Positions 21,601 through 29,247 of a stretch of 51,999 nucleotides of DNA are shown here, in pieces; position 1 is the first letter of the stretch; every line of letters begins with the position of its first letter. Under the pieces are notes generated by a model. It searched no databases. It saw only the letters and a program-made list of their open reading frames with translations, and was not told the DNA's origin. Position numbers and translations under genes: made by a program. The DNA is taken from the IMG/VR virus record IMGVR_UViG_3300031758_000112, positions 1 through 51,999 of that record; one strand, given 5' to 3'. Source of the DNA: a virus.

Positions 21601-23934
21601 GCCTGTGCGCGCAACGTTGGTGTCAACGTTGGCTGTGTTAATGAAGGCCGCGCCGCCAATGGCCACGCCGTTTATGGCGTTGGCTCGGTCGTCGTTATAA
21701 GCGTAAACCCTAGCACCAAACTGGCTATTCAGCGCTTGAGCGATTTCATTGACTGCGCTGTCCAGTGCTACTGGAGACGCATTGAAAACCGCTGGGCTTT
21801 CTACACCGTTGGAAGTAGCCCACCTGTCGATAACATCTTGTGCAGTTGCTCTCGCTCCTGCTGCGGCAGACTCTCCTCCCACTGGCGCAATTGCGGCACC
21901 AGACACTTCCGATTCTGGGAGGGTAAGGGTTTTGTCGGCGGTGATGGTTTGGGTTGCTGCATCGGCTGATAGTACGGCAGGGACGTTTGTAAGTCCAGTG
22001 GCTGGGGTAGTACCAGCCACTTCCGCTTGACGCGCTGTGAGCTCAACTGACGCGCCTCTGCGGGTAATTGCAGGGATGGTCTCGTCAGTAGTGATGGCCT
22101 GAAGCTGGTCGTTGGACAGTTGCGAAACCGCAACACCTTGGATCTTTTGTGGACGCGGTGCAGTCAAACGCAACTTGTCCAAACCAAACTGTTGTTCTGT
22201 AGCAACGCTTGGTTCGGGCAACGTTAGGGCCTGCATTGTGTCAAGGGCAGGCAACGGCTCGTTGGGATCAAACGTTGGCTCGATCCGGCCAAGGGTATCT
22301 ACGGCCGGCAACGGCGGGGGTTCAATTGCAACAGGCGCAAGCGGCTTGGGTGTGATCTCCAGCGATCCGGCCAATTCATTTGCCGAGGTGACCGCGTCGT
22401 CAACCGAGGTTGATTGCAAAACGCGTGATGGGTCTGACGTTTGCAGCGGGCTGATCAACCGGGCGTCGTATGTCTGGGGACTTAATAGGTTACGGGCAGT
22501 TTGGTCAATACCTGTAAACTGGGTATTGGCAACGTTCTGTTCAATAGCCCGGGCAATCTGCGCGTTGGGGTCGTAGGCGCCCGTAGCAATGCCGGCAACT
22601 TGCGGCGTTGACATGACCGTGCCCGTAGCTGCGCCAATCACAGCGGCCTCACCAAGATCTTTGCTTAGCTCAATGTCTTTGCCTTGGAAAAACTTGTCAA
22701 GCACGTTGCCGCCAAATTGGGCAACCGTTTCTTCAACGGCGTTGGTAATGCCGTTGGCTGTGATTGCAACACCTGACTGCGCCAGTCTCTGTCCAGTAAT
22801 TGCCCAGATGGCGTTTTGCTTTGCAACCGATAGGCCTTTAAACGTGTCGCCCAATTTGTCAAAAACTTTTAACGGCAACATCTCTGTGCCGATTTCAATT
22901 GCGCCCTTGGTTACAGCTACCCGAGAGTCATCGCCCTGCGCGTAGCTTTGGCCAGCCGCTGTGCCGCCCATGCTGCCCAGCAAGGCTACGCGAAGCGGAG
23001 GTACAAAAGCCGCAGCCAATTGCTGTGCCATTTGAGGGGAGTTAGCCGCCAGCTTGGACATAAGCCACGGGCCAAACTCTTCGTTTTTCCACGCGCCTTC
23101 CATGCTGCGGGTGCCAATCTTAGGCATGTAATCTTGAGTGCTTTTGGCAAGGTATTCAGTACCAAACGCGGTAGGCGCTCTGGCCAAAGGTTTTAGACCG
23201 GCCAATTGCAAAACGGGGTTGACAACACTTTGGTTGATAAAGTCGGCCGCTACGCTTGGAATGTTTAAGGTGCCGCTAAGCAAACCCGCTGAACCGGCAG
23301 CAGCGCTGGCAAGCAAAGGGCTTTCTTCAGCAGAGCGTTGGCGACGCGCAGTTTCAACATCTTGCTGTAACAGCTCGTCGCTCTTTAACCGTTGAACCAG
23401 TTGGTCAAAAGTTTCGGCGCCTTGGGCTTCGCGAGCTTTGGCAACAGTAAGCGCGGGGCCCGGCTCAACCGGTACGCGCCCCATGCGCATTTGGTCGGCC
23501 TTGGCCACAGTCTCGCGACTGATAGGTCCTGCGCCATAGCCCAAGCGCTTGTCAATTTCGGCCTGTTGCTGTTGAGCTGTTAACGCAGGCGCTGTCTCCA
23601 ACACGCTTTTGTAGGGCGTGACTTTTTCCACAAAGGCGGGAACGATCCCACTAACCGTGCCTTTGATAGCCTCGGCCGCGCGCGACAGCACGCCCGGTGG
23701 CTCTTTTGGTTTAACAGGTGCAGGCGCGGGTGCAGGCGCGGGTGCAGGGGCTTCCTCCACTGGCGCCGCTTTGGGGGCAGCAACCCGACTCGTCAGGTGG
23801 CTTATGATTTCGTCGTCGCTAACGCCGTCCTTACGAGCGCTATCAACGTCGAAGTTTCTTTTGCTGGCAAGGTAGTCAGCAATCTCGGCCGGGCTGTATC
23901 CGTCCTTTAAAGCACCTTGAACGTCAAATGCCAT
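18676..23934 (-). CDS. Giant polyvalent protein with HEFHH metallopeptidase motif (1752 aa)
   Basis: The N terminus has two short repeats (ALKDGYSPAEIADYLA at 8-23 and ARKDGVSDDEIISHLT at 33-48), then an Ala-Pro linker. Residues ~200-450 contain Gly/Ala-rich hydrophobic stretches that could insert in membrane. Residues ~695-800 carry GLHEFHHTVEQ with HExxH at 780-784, typical of zinc metallopeptidases. Residues ~1030-1150 (AYYGTGLKGAERDRL, RVYFYVDQGSGVRPESG) match a domain frequent in phage polyvalent proteins that may be ADP-ribosyltransferase-like. Residues ~1200-1430 (MDMWFMRTVGRLSG) form another recurrent phage domain of unknown role. Probably a virion-interior protein ejected into the host. 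Confidence 0.78.
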   Translation of the reverse strand: MAFDVQGALKDGYSPAEIADYLASKRNFDVDSARKDGVSDDEIISHLTSRVAAPKAAPVEEAPAPAPAPAPAPVKPKEPPGVLSRAAEAIKGTVSGIVPAFVEKVTPYKSVLETAPALTAQQQQAEIDKRLGYGAGPISRETVAKADQMRMGRVPVEPGPALTVAKAREAQGAETFDQLVQRLKSDELLQQDVETARRQRSAEESPLLASAAAGSAGLLSGTLNIPSVAADFINQSVVNPVLQLAGLKPLARAPTAFGTEYLAKSTQDYMPKIGTRSMEGAWKNEEFGPWLMSKLAANSPQMAQQLAAAFVPPLRVALLGSMGGTAAGQSYAQGDDSRVAVTKGAIEIGTEMLPLKVFDKLGDTFKGLSVAKQNAIWAITGQRLAQSGVAITANGITNAVEETVAQFGGNVLDKFFQGKDIELSKDLGEAAVIGAATGTVMSTPQVAGIATGAYDPNAQIARAIEQNVANTQFTGIDQTARNLLSPQTYDARLISPLQTSDPSRVLQSTSVDDAVTSANELAGSLEITPKPLAPVAIEPPPLPAVDTLGRIEPTFDPNEPLPALDTMQALTLPEPSVATEQQFGLDKLRLTAPRPQKIQGVAVSQLSNDQLQAITTDETIPAITRRGASVELTARQAEVAGTTPATGLTNVPAVLSADAATQTITADKTLTLPESEVSGAAIAPVGGESAAAGARATAQDVIDRWATSNGVESPAVFNASPVALDSAVNEIAQALNSQFGARVYAYNDDRANAINGVAIGGAAFINTANVDTNVARTGLHEFHHTVEQLAKLEAKQGQTNTAAQQYVASMDGIFDEMTDAGKRAYLENFLMKEELGAIADPVAREQRLQEAMAGKTLRSEMVADFLGNRATDKKFWQDVAAADPQGFKGFVDKWIKIIDNLIDTLKGTSTQGRKESAKVDTYLRDLNKAKAIARDALVAYNKGTLNGSISTTGGEGVSGPTASTRQLAGGDGRGETPEYGTAREGAISVLARHYSTEARTSLNGAYYGTGLKGAERDRLDGSPDPRLKNRVYFYVDQGSGVRPESGVGGIAHEVRLNNIYDPQTQILPVKGNFNAFESAVINGGFDGYIAPFGNNQAAVVLLGPRHSAVPVKSIGRVAGAPAPVAAEPTTLKKGLLSKELATIEASRVPGARVAAGNLEIPVASRDAANTELERIGSTVRFSDKQAEPVEEKPTDLGTFRNVADALGLSKEQYDASVLGLMTGKTKSDAFDAPKVGGIPEVVQWLDQRYRDAGMPVLDLNKADDRSTLARMLAAEAVGAIRSAGNAVEWYDETVAKTLRVMAVKYPELNTDPDARNAFLMAVAISSQTMNVEDNLRYASNQYEAFREALRKTDTGAFPEQGTGKSAPAMAKNFALANSLLRELGAPDLRRFLQTELTKRDLEGMGFKIGGESMGETVLGSAVFGPKIGFGFYSNLTGNFEPVTMDMWFMRTVGRLSGTLPAFDPALFPKQVAKLRAALAETGSSAEGVYAADFKPEDVAAAQQTDEGAIALARKVFSLHNRQFIKERAKFDAGTRKKTALVGAAGSILKSADKPTDAPSSGGERQRLRSVVREMVDLVEKQTGKRVPPAALQALIWYPEQELYKKLGVRLRVTSQDYAGAAQSLLKKEGFDAKRINTAAKSGSGPARQMAGKQNAGTTGPVGGAGQRLGPFQGQERSDLIRARTEKTLDSRANAMPLVNLFTKLDGRGLAKTNVQAVIARRSDAAQIQYMQDNFLDILDELDTAGLVEINCK

Positions 23935-23942
23935 GAGGGTCC

Positions 23943-24803
23943 TTAGTCGTTTACTGCTTTGTCGCGTTCGTATTTCGTCAGGTCTTTGGGACCGCTGCTA
24001 GGCACAACAAGCTGGCCGCGTAAACGCGCTTCTGCTTGTTTGCGCTTTTCAGCTTCCGGCAGTTTGGCAAACTTGTAATCATCTTTGGCCATCTTGGTAA
24101 CCAAGTTGGACACGGTCTTGTCGTAGTCCGCCGCTTTACCAAGCACCCTCTCACTGCTGTCAGACATGATTGCAACTTTGTTACCGTCGCTGTTGGTGTA
24201 GGTGCTGCGTACTGTAATTTTGCCAGCGCCACCGGATGGTTTGTCTTTGACAGCGTCAGCCTTAATTTCAGCTATCTTAATGTCACCCGCTTTAGCGGCT
24301 TTCGACAATTTGCCCGTGCCTTCGAGATAGTCGTCGCTCTCTGACAGCGTTTTTGTTTCTGTAATTTTGGCTGCCGTGGCGGCCGTTGCTTTCTTACCTT
24401 CCAAAGCCTTGTTTTGTTCAAACTCAACGTCCCCGGCTTTGGCGTTAATAGGAGCCAGAGTTTCTCTAGTTTTAGCTGCGGCTGTGCCTTCTGCAACCAG
24501 CGCCCTAGCCTTGGCTTCTGGCACACCGGCTTTTATCAAAGCGTCAAATTTATCGGCCTCTGCTTTAGCCGTTGCTTCCAAATACGCAGGGGTCTGGACG
24601 CGGGCTTCTTCGGTAAGACGATCCGAAACATCACGCCCGCGCTTGATCTCATCGATGCGCAATTGCTTTTCGGTTTCAGCCTCCAAGAGCTGTTTCCTTA
24701 AATCCAGCTCGCCCTGCTTTTTCATTTCCATGTCAGCTGCCTTGCCGTAGCCTTCAGCTGTGCGGCCCATGACGCTGCTAATCAAGCCACCAAAACTAGC
24801 CAT
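23943..24803 (-). CDS. Coiled-coil virion-associated protein (286 aa)
   Basis: Opens with MASFGGLISSVMGRTAEGYG, then long Lys/Glu/Ala-rich helices (GELDLRKQLLEAETEKQLRI) and a helical, low-complexity middle. A short strand-rich section (RSTYTNSDGNKVAIMSDSS) precedes a charged C terminus. Composition and position among late genes suggest an internal virion or injection-apparatus protein, comparable in place to T7 gp14-16. No specific family is recognised. Confidence 0.65.
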   Translation of the reverse strand: MASFGGLISSVMGRTAEGYGKAADMEMKKQGELDLRKQLLEAETEKQLRIDEIKRGRDVSDRLTEEARVQTPAYLEATAKAEADKFDALIKAGVPEAKARALVAEGTAAAKTRETLAPINAKAGDVEFEQNKALEGKKATAATAAKITETKTLSESDDYLEGTGKLSKAAKAGDIKIAEIKADAVKDKPSGGAGKITVRSTYTNSDGNKVAIMSDSSERVLGKAADYDKTVSNLVTKMAKDDYKFAKLPEAEKRKQAEARLRGQLVVPSSGPKDLTKYERDKAVND

Positions 24804-24804
24804 A

Positions 24805-25305
24805 TCAAGCCCCCATCTGCTGCGGTGCAGCCGGAATGTTCTCGTCGCTGTATTGGTTCAACATCTGTTCCATCTTGTCCGGCGCAACGCCAAACTTTTC
24901 TAAGATGATGGCCATCATGATTTGTATGGCGTTTCCAATATCACCGTTGGTTGGGTTGGCCAGCTTAGTATTTCGCATGAAGTCAACCGCTTCCATAAGC
25001 AACTTAACGCCGGCCGGGATGATCACCTCGGGCGGCATCGTTTCGTTTGATTCTTTGAAAAGCAACAGCATTAAACCAGCGACGCCTTGGCCAAGGCGTT
25101 GATCTATAGGGCCTTCCTTTTGCAATTCTTTCAACATCATGCGGTGACTCTCTTTGGAGTACATCACCTTCATGCCGGCAACGACCACGCGGTCGTAAGC
25201 CTCCTGTAACTCAGGCGGCATTTGGATGTTGTCGGATACGTCTTTCGTTGAAAGGTCGTCGCCATCTGGTCGGCCCATGCCGTCTTGAATAATTCCTGTT
25301 GCCAT
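24805..25305 (-). CDS. Late virion-associated protein (166 aa)
   Basis: The start at 25305 is chosen because AAGGAG lies just upstream; the longer frame from 25350 would overlap the previous gene by 35 bases. Product MATGIIQDGMGRPDGDDLST... has a helical hydrophobic centre (GQGVAGLMLLLFKESNETMP, then GVKLLMEAVDFM, AIQIMMAIILEKFG). Similar small helical proteins accompany internal virion proteins in short-tailed phages. Function not assigned. Confidence 0.65.
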   Translation of the reverse strand: MATGIIQDGMGRPDGDDLSTKDVSDNIQMPPELQEAYDRVVVAGMKVMYSKESHRMMLKELQKEGPIDQRLGQGVAGLMLLLFKESNETMPPEVIIPAGVKLLMEAVDFMRNTKLANPTNGDIGNAIQIMMAIILEKFGVAPDKMEQMLNQYSDENIPAAPQQMGA

Positions 25306-25315
25306 GGTGTTCTCC

Positions 25316-26377
25316 TTATGCTGGGCGTGTTTGCATGTTGCTGGCCACAAGCCCGGGGGCTTGTGCGTTGGCGTTGGGGTTAACTGCTATGTTGGATTGC
25401 GGGCTTACTGACGTATAGCGATTAGTCATGTTAAGGCGGCGTTGCTTTTCTTTTGCAATAGCCAACTGAATTTCTTGCGCTTTTGCGTCAGCATAACCAG
25501 TGTTGGCTTCCAGCGCTGCAATCTCAGAGTCGGTCTTGCCGCTTAAGTAATCAGTTAGACCACCGATTGCTTGAGCCGCAACATAGGCACCTGTTGGATT
25601 GTTCTTCAACATGTCCATGGCGCCTGAACCAACAGCGCCGGCGGCGTCTATTAAGTTGCCCTTTTTCAAAGATTCCGCAAACGTGTCTTTATATGGCCCA
25701 TAAGAGGTGGGGGGTTTAACGCCGGGGGCGTAAGACATTTCGGGAAGTTTATTGCCAAGTATGTCCATACCGGGTTTAGCAAGCGGATCGACAGCGGGGT
25801 TCATGTTCAAAGACCGGGTGCCGCCGCCGGCAACGGGGACATCCGCGCCACCGCCACCGCCACCGGGAACGTTAACGTCAAGGTTCTTAGTATTTAAAGC
25901 AGCGTCATTAGATTGGAGCTTGATGTCTGCCGCGCTTGAGGGAACCTCAGCAACTGGTTTAACTTCGGGCGCGCCGGTTGGAGTCTGAGATAAAGTAGCC
26001 TCAGCACCTGTTTTAGCGGCGTCCATACCAAAAGTCTCGCCAACAGTGCCGGATTTAAACAAGCCTGCGCTTTCAGCAGCCATGCCTACACCGCCGGCGA
26101 TACCCGCGATCATGCCAATCTTTGATAAGGTCTTATTGCCCGTCACGTTGCCAATTAGGCTCAGGGCCGCGCCAGCAAAGGTGATGCCTTGCATCAAAGT
26201 CATTGCAGCAAACGTGCCGGCAGCCGCGTAAGTGCCCGCCATTGTCGAGATCGCAATGATCGCGCTGATTGGTTCGTTCTTTTCGCCGTAAGCTGCCCCG
26301 CCGGTGGGGTCACCGATAGGATGGTCAGCCGCCATTGCCCGGGTTTGTGTCCGGGTCAAATAAAATTTCTTAATCAT
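25316..26377 (-). CDS. Gly/Ala-rich internal virion-like protein (353 aa)
   Basis: Residues ~35-110 are Gly/Ala-rich and hydrophobic (AIIAISTMAGTYAAAGTFAA, GMIAGIAGGVGMAAESAGLF), followed by a Pro/Gly-rich flexible middle with a run of glycines and a helical C terminus (ALEANTGYADAKAQEIQLAI). This matches the general make-up of phage internal proteins that enter the membrane during genome ejection. The 4-bp overlap with the GNAT-like gene upstream shows they are in one unit. Confidence 0.65.
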   Translation of the reverse strand: MIKKFYLTRTQTRAMAADHPIGDPTGGAAYGEKNEPISAIIAISTMAGTYAAAGTFAAMTLMQGITFAGAALSLIGNVTGNKTLSKIGMIAGIAGGVGMAAESAGLFKSGTVGETFGMDAAKTGAEATLSQTPTGAPEVKPVAEVPSSAADIKLQSNDAALNTKNLDVNVPGGGGGGADVPVAGGGTRSLNMNPAVDPLAKPGMDILGNKLPEMSYAPGVKPPTSYGPYKDTFAESLKKGNLIDAAGAVGSGAMDMLKNNPTGAYVAAQAIGGLTDYLSGKTDSEIAALEANTGYADAKAQEIQLAIAKEKQRRLNMTNRYTSVSPQSNIAVNPNANAQAPGLVASNMQTRPA

Positions 26378-26763
26378 AGTTTCCTCTCAAATGGTAGGCT
26401 GCCAAGCAGGTAGTACTCAACGTTCCCGTCTTTCCAAGTGGGTTTGAACCCAAGTCGTGTTACAAACATTTTTTGATCCGCGTGCCCGTGCGCTATGCGC
26501 GTAGTCAAAAAGCCATGTCTTTCAAACATTGGTTTGAGAAAAGACCTGATTGACCCACGCATGCTGCCCTTGGGCCGCCAGTCAGGAACAAGCGCAAAGT
26601 GCACCTCGGTCCCCTTAGCCACCATCGTACAAACATGGCGCCCTTCAAAATCAAACGGGACGATTTCCCAATCAGCAAAATACTCAAGGATCTCATAACG
26701 AGACAGCGCTGTGCCCTTACGAATCGAAGAGATAATCGGTTCGAGAAAAGCTTCGCGTGTCAT
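26374..26763 (-). CDS. GNAT-like acetyltransferase-fold protein, T7 gp13-type position (129 aa)
   Basis: The C-terminal RLGFKPTWKDGNVEYYLLG is the usual end of a GNAT fold (after the acetyl-CoA-binding region), and GTEVHFALVPDWRPKGSMRG occupies the P-loop region, in which the classical Q/R-x-x-G-x-G/A is replaced. DUF2833 proteins, including T7 gp13, have this fold and are encoded just before the internal virion proteins, as here. It may be a structural or assembly factor rather than an enzyme. It overlaps both neighbours by 4 bases. Confidence 0.65.
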   Translation of the reverse strand: MTREAFLEPIISSIRKGTALSRYEILEYFADWEIVPFDFEGRHVCTMVAKGTEVHFALVPDWRPKGSMRGSIRSFLKPMFERHGFLTTRIAHGHADQKMFVTRLGFKPTWKDGNVEYYLLGSLPFERKL

Positions 26764-27764
26764 GTAAAGACCAACAAGTCTTTAAGCCCGGGGATGCCAG
26801 ACGTTGCGCTCAAAATTCCAAGCGCAGTTTTTAATTGCGCTTTTTGATCGTTGACCGCTGCGGTTACTTGGGTCGTATCTAAGTCAGGGTTGGCCATAAG
26901 ATCCGCAATGTTCTTAGACACTTGCTGGAAAATATCGTTTGCGCTTTGTGACGCCTGCATTTGGTTCTTGTACCTAGCTTCAGTTGCGGCCAAGTCTTTA
27001 CGGGTCGAGGCATCAATGTTTTGCAACTCAATCTTGGTATTTGAATCAGCGTTAGCCAAAGCAATTTTCATTGACTGGTCCATCATGTTTTGAACAGTGC
27101 TGTTCAAAGCCGTGGAGTATTGCTTAGACACATCGGTCTGCACGCCGGCCGTAAACTGGGCGGCTTGGTTTTGATTGGCCGCGTTGTTTAAGGCCGCTTG
27201 GTTCTTGGCGCCAGCAGTAAATTGAGACGCTTGGTTCTGCGCGCCCGCATTGGCCAAAGCCGCTTGATTTGCAGCGGCCGCGCCAAACTGCAAACCGGTG
27301 TTTGTTTGGCCGGTGTTGAACTGGGCGTTCTGGTTGGCCAAATTAGTGTTGAGCTGACCAGCGTTGGCAAAAGTCGTAGCGTCCTGCGACGCAATTGGCA
27401 GAGCTTGTTTGATAACGGCCTCTTGACCAGCGCCTATGGCCATGCTTGAATTGGTCAAACCGCGTTGGTTCATCTGGGCTAAAGAAGCTGCCCGAGCCTG
27501 TTGAAGCAAGGGCGAGTTAGCTGCAAGAATTCCGGTTAACTGACCCTGAACGGTTTCATTGCTTTGGGGAGTCAATGAAGTTAGGGCCGCGTTACCAGCG
27601 GTGTACCCGGTAGCCGCTGCGTTTGAGGCGTCGTAACCCGAAGCGCCAGCTGTCGCGGCGTTATACCCGGTCGCCTGCGGTGCCGACATAGCCTTTGTGG
27701 CCGCAGTAAGCAGGTTAGACCCGGTGTTGGTGTTTAGATCGAATGGATTGTTTGCTATAGCCAT
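26760..27764 (-). CDS. Asn/Gln/Ala-rich virion protein with repeats (334 aa)
   Basis: The start at 27764 is preferred over 27815 because GGAG lies just ahead and the longer frame would run back towards the terminator hairpin. The N-terminal third has degenerate repeats of A-T-G-Y-x-A-x-x-A (QATGYNAATAGASGYDASNA). The middle is a long Ala/Gln/Asn series (GAQNQASQFTAGAKNQAALN) and the C terminus is coiled coil. The low-complexity helical repeats suggest an internal core or ejection protein. It is the first gene after the terminator that closes the lysis cassette. Confidence 0.65.
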   Translation of the reverse strand: MAIANNPFDLNTNTGSNLLTAATKAMSAPQATGYNAATAGASGYDASNAAATGYTAGNAALTSLTPQSNETVQGQLTGILAANSPLLQQARAASLAQMNQRGLTNSSMAIGAGQEAVIKQALPIASQDATTFANAGQLNTNLANQNAQFNTGQTNTGLQFGAAAANQAALANAGAQNQASQFTAGAKNQAALNNAANQNQAAQFTAGVQTDVSKQYSTALNSTVQNMMDQSMKIALANADSNTKIELQNIDASTRKDLAATEARYKNQMQASQSANDIFQQVSKNIADLMANPDLDTTQVTAAVNDQKAQLKTALGILSATSGIPGLKDLLVFT

Positions 27765-27783
27765 ATTTGCTCCACAAATGAGA

Positions 27784-27802
27784 AAGCCGCGTGACGCGGC
27801 TT
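27784..27802 (-). terminator. Hairpin closing the lysis cassette
   Basis: AAGCCGCG and CGCGGCTT form a perfect 8-bp stem around a 3-base loop between the lysozyme gene and the next virion gene. On the minus strand it is followed by TCTCATTTG, a weak U-tract, so termination may be partial, allowing read-through into the internal-protein genes. No obvious new promoter was recognised in the 88-base gap. Confidence 0.55.
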
Positions 27803-27852
27803 CTTGCGGGCGCACGAGCCCCGCACAGATTTTACTTTAATAACCGGGTTGG

Positions 27853-28356
27853 TCAAGATAAAAATAACTCCCTTTCGGCCACCCGCCGCTTGACAAGCCC
27901 GGGCAGTACTTTGCCCCCGCCCTTGGTCCAAACCATGAAAGCCTCTGCTGCGCCCTCCCAATCCCCCCGGTTGGCCTTCATCCGGATTGTGCTGCGCTGG
28001 AGGTTACCTAATCCAAAATTAAAGGATATAGATACCAAAGCGTCAAAGCGACCTTGATGCCCAGCACAGCCGGGAACAAGTCGTAGAACACCACGTTCAA
28101 AAGACGCAACGTCATCAGCGAATAGTTTGTTGATTTCTTCTTTTGTCCAAACACGGTTGTCCTCCGATTGCAAAGGGTGCTCACTGCGGATCACGCCAGC
28201 GTAACCCTCCTTGCGCACCATGGGCAGCTTGATCTGGTCTTGGTACAACACATGCCCAAAACCAATTGTCCAAATGTTGGCCGGGCATAGGTAGGGTTTA
28301 CTCCTACACCCTTCAAAGCGGTGCATCAAATCAGCACCGGCTTTGCTCAATTTCAT
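27853..28356 (-). CDS. Endolysin, phage lysozyme GH24 family (167 aa)
   Basis: The N-terminal FEGCRSKPYLCPANIWTIGFGH is the GH24 active-site region: catalytic Glu in FEG, then the CPAxxxWTIGxGH stretch carrying the conserved Thr. FNFGLGNLQRSTI and a basic C terminus (GLVKRRVAERELF) follow as in P22/lambdoid lysozymes. It cleaves peptidoglycan at the end of infection. The start at 28356 has GGAG upstream and a 4-bp overlap with the holin stop; an in-frame start at 28368 is possible. No signal peptide is seen, so it should need the holin for release. Confidence 0.93.
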   Translation of the reverse strand: MKLSKAGADLMHRFEGCRSKPYLCPANIWTIGFGHVLYQDQIKLPMVRKEGYAGVIRSEHPLQSEDNRVWTKEEINKLFADDVASFERGVLRLVPGCAGHQGRFDALVSISFNFGLGNLQRSTIRMKANRGDWEGAAEAFMVWTKGGGKVLPGLVKRRVAERELFLS

Positions 28357-28877
28357 TTCTTGCTCCATCCGCGTGAGCCAAACCAGAATCCAATGATGCC
28401 GCCAAGCATGGCCATCTCATCGGGGCTAAAGATGATGTCGGTGTATCGCAGAACGTCGTCCATGTTCTGGATAAGGTTTGGGTTTGAGTACAGGTAGTAG
28501 CACAAGAAGGTATTGATGCACACCAGCTCAAGCACAAAAATGTAGGTTATTGTGGGGCGAACCGTGCCCACGTAGCTGGCCACCCATGTTGACGCTTTTG
28601 CCAACACTGCCTTGTCGTGCTCTTGGGCGCCTTGCACCATCTCAGCCTCAGCCTCGGCCATCTGTGCTTGGGTCTGCAAAGCCACCTGCTCGGTGCGGAT
28701 CTCTTCCACTCGGGCTTGAGCGGCAAACCCCGCAGCGGCCAGCTGAAGCTCTCGCTCGGTTTGGACAGCAGCCAAAGCCAGCTCGTGCTTTTGGTCAGCT
28801 TTATTCTGGAAATACTCCAGCAGTTTGGGCAAGCCTGAAATCAACAGACCGCCAAGAGTTGAGAATAGTGAAAGCAT
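28353..28877 (-). CDS. Holin of the 3TM family (174 aa)
   Basis: An N-terminal hydrophobic segment (MLSLFSTLGGLLISGLPKLL) is followed by a long Ala/Glu/Gln coiled coil. Two further hydrophobic segments then appear (RPTITYIFVLELVCINTFLC and MLGGIIGFWFGSRGWSKK). The TVRPTITY and GFWFGSR motifs are characteristic of the 3TM holins related to GTA holins. The protein makes lesions in the inner membrane that let the adjacent lysozyme reach the cell wall. GGAG precedes the start. Its 5' end lies 77 bases inside the upstream small gene, in another frame. Confidence 0.88.
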   Translation of the reverse strand: MLSLFSTLGGLLISGLPKLLEYFQNKADQKHELALAAVQTERELQLAAAGFAAQARVEEIRTEQVALQTQAQMAEAEAEMVQGAQEHDKAVLAKASTWVASYVGTVRPTITYIFVLELVCINTFLCYYLYSNPNLIQNMDDVLRYTDIIFSPDEMAMLGGIIGFWFGSRGWSKK

Positions 28878-29067
28878 TATTTTTCTCCAAGTTAATTTTT
28901 ACATCTACACAAATTGCTTCAACCGTTTTGTTTTGCTTGATAAGTTCATTTTTCTGTTGTGCAATTTCTTGCTCACATTTTTTCTCGTTTAACGTGTAAC
29001 TCTCTGATTGAAAAAAGGCACACTCCATTCCGATGCAAATGTATAGGACGGGAATATAAATTATCAT
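28801..29067 (-). CDS. Small secreted or membrane-anchored protein (88 aa)
   Basis: The N-terminal MIIYIPVLYICIGMECAFF is a signal-like hydrophobic stretch, followed by a polar helix with cysteines (KKCEQEIAQQKNELIKQNKT, then ICVDVKINLEK). GGAAGG precedes the start, which overlaps the previous stop by 4 bases. The final 25 codons overlap the holin gene in another frame. Its place in the lysis cassette suggests a lysis accessory protein, but it lacks a clear lipobox and is not a recognisable spanin. Confidence 0.6.
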   Translation of the reverse strand: MIIYIPVLYICIGMECAFFQSESYTLNEKKCEQEIAQQKNELIKQNKTVEAICVDVKINLEKNNAFTILNSWRSVDFRLAQTAGVFPE

Positions 29068-29246
29068 TTACCTTCCTTTTTAGAGATCAGAAAATTGATG
29101 ATTTGTTTGGAATCATCGGCGGGCAAAATATACAACAAGCCTAGCAACCAATCGATTGCAAGAACAACAGCGCAGCACTTGATGAAACGATCAATCCCAA
29201 GTCGCCAGTCAGCGCCAACATCAAACCATTTAAATATCTCAAACAC
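29064..29246 (-). CDS. Small membrane protein, GTG start (60 aa)
   Basis: Begins with GTG at 29246, two bases after the previous stop. Product (M)FEIFKWFDVGADWRLGIDRF followed by IKCCAVVLAIDWLLGLLYILPA has one strong hydrophobic helix and a charged tail (FLISKKEGK). A second holin, antiholin or pinholin-like protein is possible from position and topology; sequence alone does not decide. Confidence 0.55.
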   Translation of the reverse strand: MFEIFKWFDVGADWRLGIDRFIKCCAVVLAIDWLLGLLYILPADDSKQIINFLISKKEGK

Positions 29247-29247
29247 A

